Shown: positions 5,025 to 6,246 of the stretch, in pieces
Layout: each line of letters starts with the position of its first letter
How positions within the stretch are numbered: the first letter of the stretch is position 1
Origin: Fidelibacterota bacterium
GTDB lineage: Bacteria; Fidelibacterota; Marinisomatia; Marinisomatales; UBA1611
DNA length: 6,246 bases
Reading direction: 5' to 3'
NCBI GenBank assembly: GCA_015658495.1
Contig: DQOT01000292.1
Location: 1-6,246 of the forward strand
Made by a program: the position numbers and the translations under genes
The notes under the pieces: generated by a model
The model's database searches: none
The model's input: the letters and a program-made list of their open reading frames with translations, nothing else
What the model was told of the DNA's origin: nothing

Positions 5025-6246
5025 TTAACGTGTTAATCGATAGATCAATATGGCTGCCCGAGCCGTTGTCTTCGGAAATGATGTCAAATCTAATTCTTCA
5101 TTTTCCGAGTGCTCTCCAAATCCATCAGGGCCCATCTCAGCTAAAGAAGCATCTACATGCGGCGCCACAAAAGAAATATCTGCTGCGCCGCGTTTTCCAG
5201 GGTCAAGAGGTTCCAATTGGCCATATCCAAGATCCATATTTACAGATTCCAATTTATCTAACAGTGCATAATTTGCCTTTGTTGGGGCCATTGGCGGGTA
5301 ACTGGTTTTGAATTTGATCTTTGCAGTTGTGCCAGGCAAATTTTGAGAAGCGATATCCTTCATACGTGCCATGGCTTTGTCCAATTGTTCTGTTGATATA
5401 GTCCGGATACCACCATGAACCGTTACAGCTTGCGACACGACATTTGTTTTACCGAAAGTAGTACCACGCGCCGTTACAGGATCATAATCTACATCCGTAC
5501 CACCGACGATGGTGCCAGGGTTAAACGATAGATATTCCTCTCCTACCAGTTCTTCACGAAAAGCATTCACAATACGAGCTGCTTCAAAAATGGCACCGTA
5601 GCCCAATTTCTCTTTGAAAATTTGAGAAGAGTGGCCTTGAATGCCTGTGGTCGTCAGCATCCAAGAGGAAGAACTGCGCCTGGCCACCGTTCCCGTATTC
5701 AGGCCATGGGCCCCTTCGAAGCCCAATCCAATATTTGCCCATTTCCCTGCTTCGATTAATTCTTTGCGTACAATAGATGGGGGGCCACCTGTTTTTTCTT
5801 CATCACCAATAAATACAAGTGTCAGGTTTAGGTCTTTTAGGACACCTACATTGTCTAGTGCTTTCATAACATAGATCATGGATACATCACCCGCTTTCAT
5901 ATCAGAAACACCTGGCCCATAAGCAGTATCCCCATCCCGTGTAAATTTCTGGAATGGATGATCAGGTTCAAATACCGTGTCTAAATGACCAATCAAAACG
6001 ATTTTTTTTCCCTTACCCCCACGCATTTCTGCAAAAAGGTGCCCGGAGCGTTTGACAGTTTCAAGATAAGTCACCCAGTATGTATTAAATCCAAGTTGAT
6101 CCAGTTCAGCCTGAAATATTTTTCCGACAGTTTTATTACCAGCAATATTGAGTGTTCCACTATTGATATTCACCACTTTCTCAACCAGACCTATCGCTTC
6201 TTCCGTATGCTGGTCCACATATTTTTGTATTTCCTTTTCAGCTTTA
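5025..6246 (-). CDS. M20 family metallopeptidase, glutamate carboxypeptidase-like, 5' end outside window
   Basis: A zinc-dependent M20 exopeptidase of the carboxypeptidase G2 type, expected to remove C-terminal residues such as glutamate from peptides or related amides. Numbering from the GTG at 6218, the two-metal site appears complete: H78 (GHLDT, with D80), bridging D106 (SDMKAGD), general base E140 and ligand E141 (GDEEKTG), E168 (GFEGA) and H370 (GEHSENEELD). H196 (GHSS) in the dimerisation domain matches the histidine that completes the partner active site. RGAADISF at ~343-350 is also typical. The frame continues upstream of the GTG to the window edge (KAEKEIQKY before VDQHTEEA), and family members usually carry this region, so the true start and any signal peptide are outside; location cannot be judged. 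The stop is TAA at 5025. About 140 bp later an intrinsic terminator follows. Confidence 0.93.
   Translation of the reverse strand, partial: KAEKEIQKYVDQHTEEAIGLVEKVVNINSGTLNIAGNKTVGKIFQAELDQLGFNTYWVTYLETVKRSGHLFAEMRGGKGKKIVLIGHLDTVFEPDHPFQKFTRDGDTAYGPGVSDMKAGDVSMIYVMKALDNVGVLKDLNLTLVFIGDEEKTGGPPSIVRKELIEAGKWANIGLGFEGAHGLNTGTVARRSSSSWMLTTTGIQGHSSQIFKEKLGYGAIFEAARIVNAFREELVGEEYLSFNPGTIVGGTDVDYDPVTARGTTFGKTNVVSQAVTVHGGIRTISTEQLDKAMARMKDIASQNLPGTTAKIKFKTSYPPMAPTKANYALLDKLESVNMDLGYGQLEPLDPGKRGAADISFVAPHVDASLAEMGPDGFGEHSENEELDLTSFPKTTARAAILIYRLTR

Noticed and set aside
5030..5874. Plus-strand ORFs opposite the M20 peptidase
   Set aside because: They are shadows of a conserved peptidase gene with an intact metal site.
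1..6246. Search for CRISPR repeats, tRNA or rRNA genes, insertion sequences, toxin-antitoxin or defence modules
   Set aside because: No spaced direct repeats, cloverleaf-like sequences, transposase motifs or recognisable defence genes were seen on either strand.

Overview
All genes in this window lie on the minus strand, so transcription runs from right (6246) to left (1). The gene set suggests a Gram-negative bacterium: a class III nucleotide cyclase fused to a TolB/FlgO-like region and TPRs, a lipase-maturation-factor protein with an N-terminal DCC domain, and an M20 carboxypeptidase. Base composition is moderate and AT-rich between genes (by eye, not computed). No taxonomic marker is present and I assign no genus. 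I see no mobile element, CRISPR array, tRNA or rRNA.

Layout in the direction of transcription. (1) 6246-5025: a glutamate-carboxypeptidase-like M20 metallopeptidase whose 5' end lies outside the window. Its 3' spacer holds a perfect 19-bp dyad and an intrinsic terminator. (2) 4818-4189: two small genes, a GYD-domain protein and a stand-alone EF-Tu-domain-2-like beta-barrel protein. The second has its own good sigma70-type promoter. (3) 3996-3862: a very short CxxC (half zinc-ribbon) ORF with a strong-looking promoter so close to its ATG that the transcript would be almost leaderless. The same transcript could run on into (4). (4) 3793-2054: a soluble cyclase/TolB-like/TPR protein, ended by a clear intrinsic terminator at 1988-1964 and perhaps by a second weaker one. 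(5) 2053-1607: a non-coding AT-rich spacer. (6) 1606 to the left edge: a compact operon of a DUF1801 protein, an Mth938/AAMDC-like protein that overlaps it by 8 bp, and a DCC-lipase maturation factor fusion that leaves the window at its 3' end.

Most genes belong to recognisable conserved families, and I do not see a clear new multi-gene system. The points most worth a second look are: the cyclase, whose two canonical purine-specifying positions are not the usual Lys/Asp; the near-leaderless truncated zinc-ribbon ORF; the terminator that separates the GYD gene from any obvious promoter; and the DCC-LMF gene, which has no standard start codon next to its apparent Shine-Dalgarno sequence.
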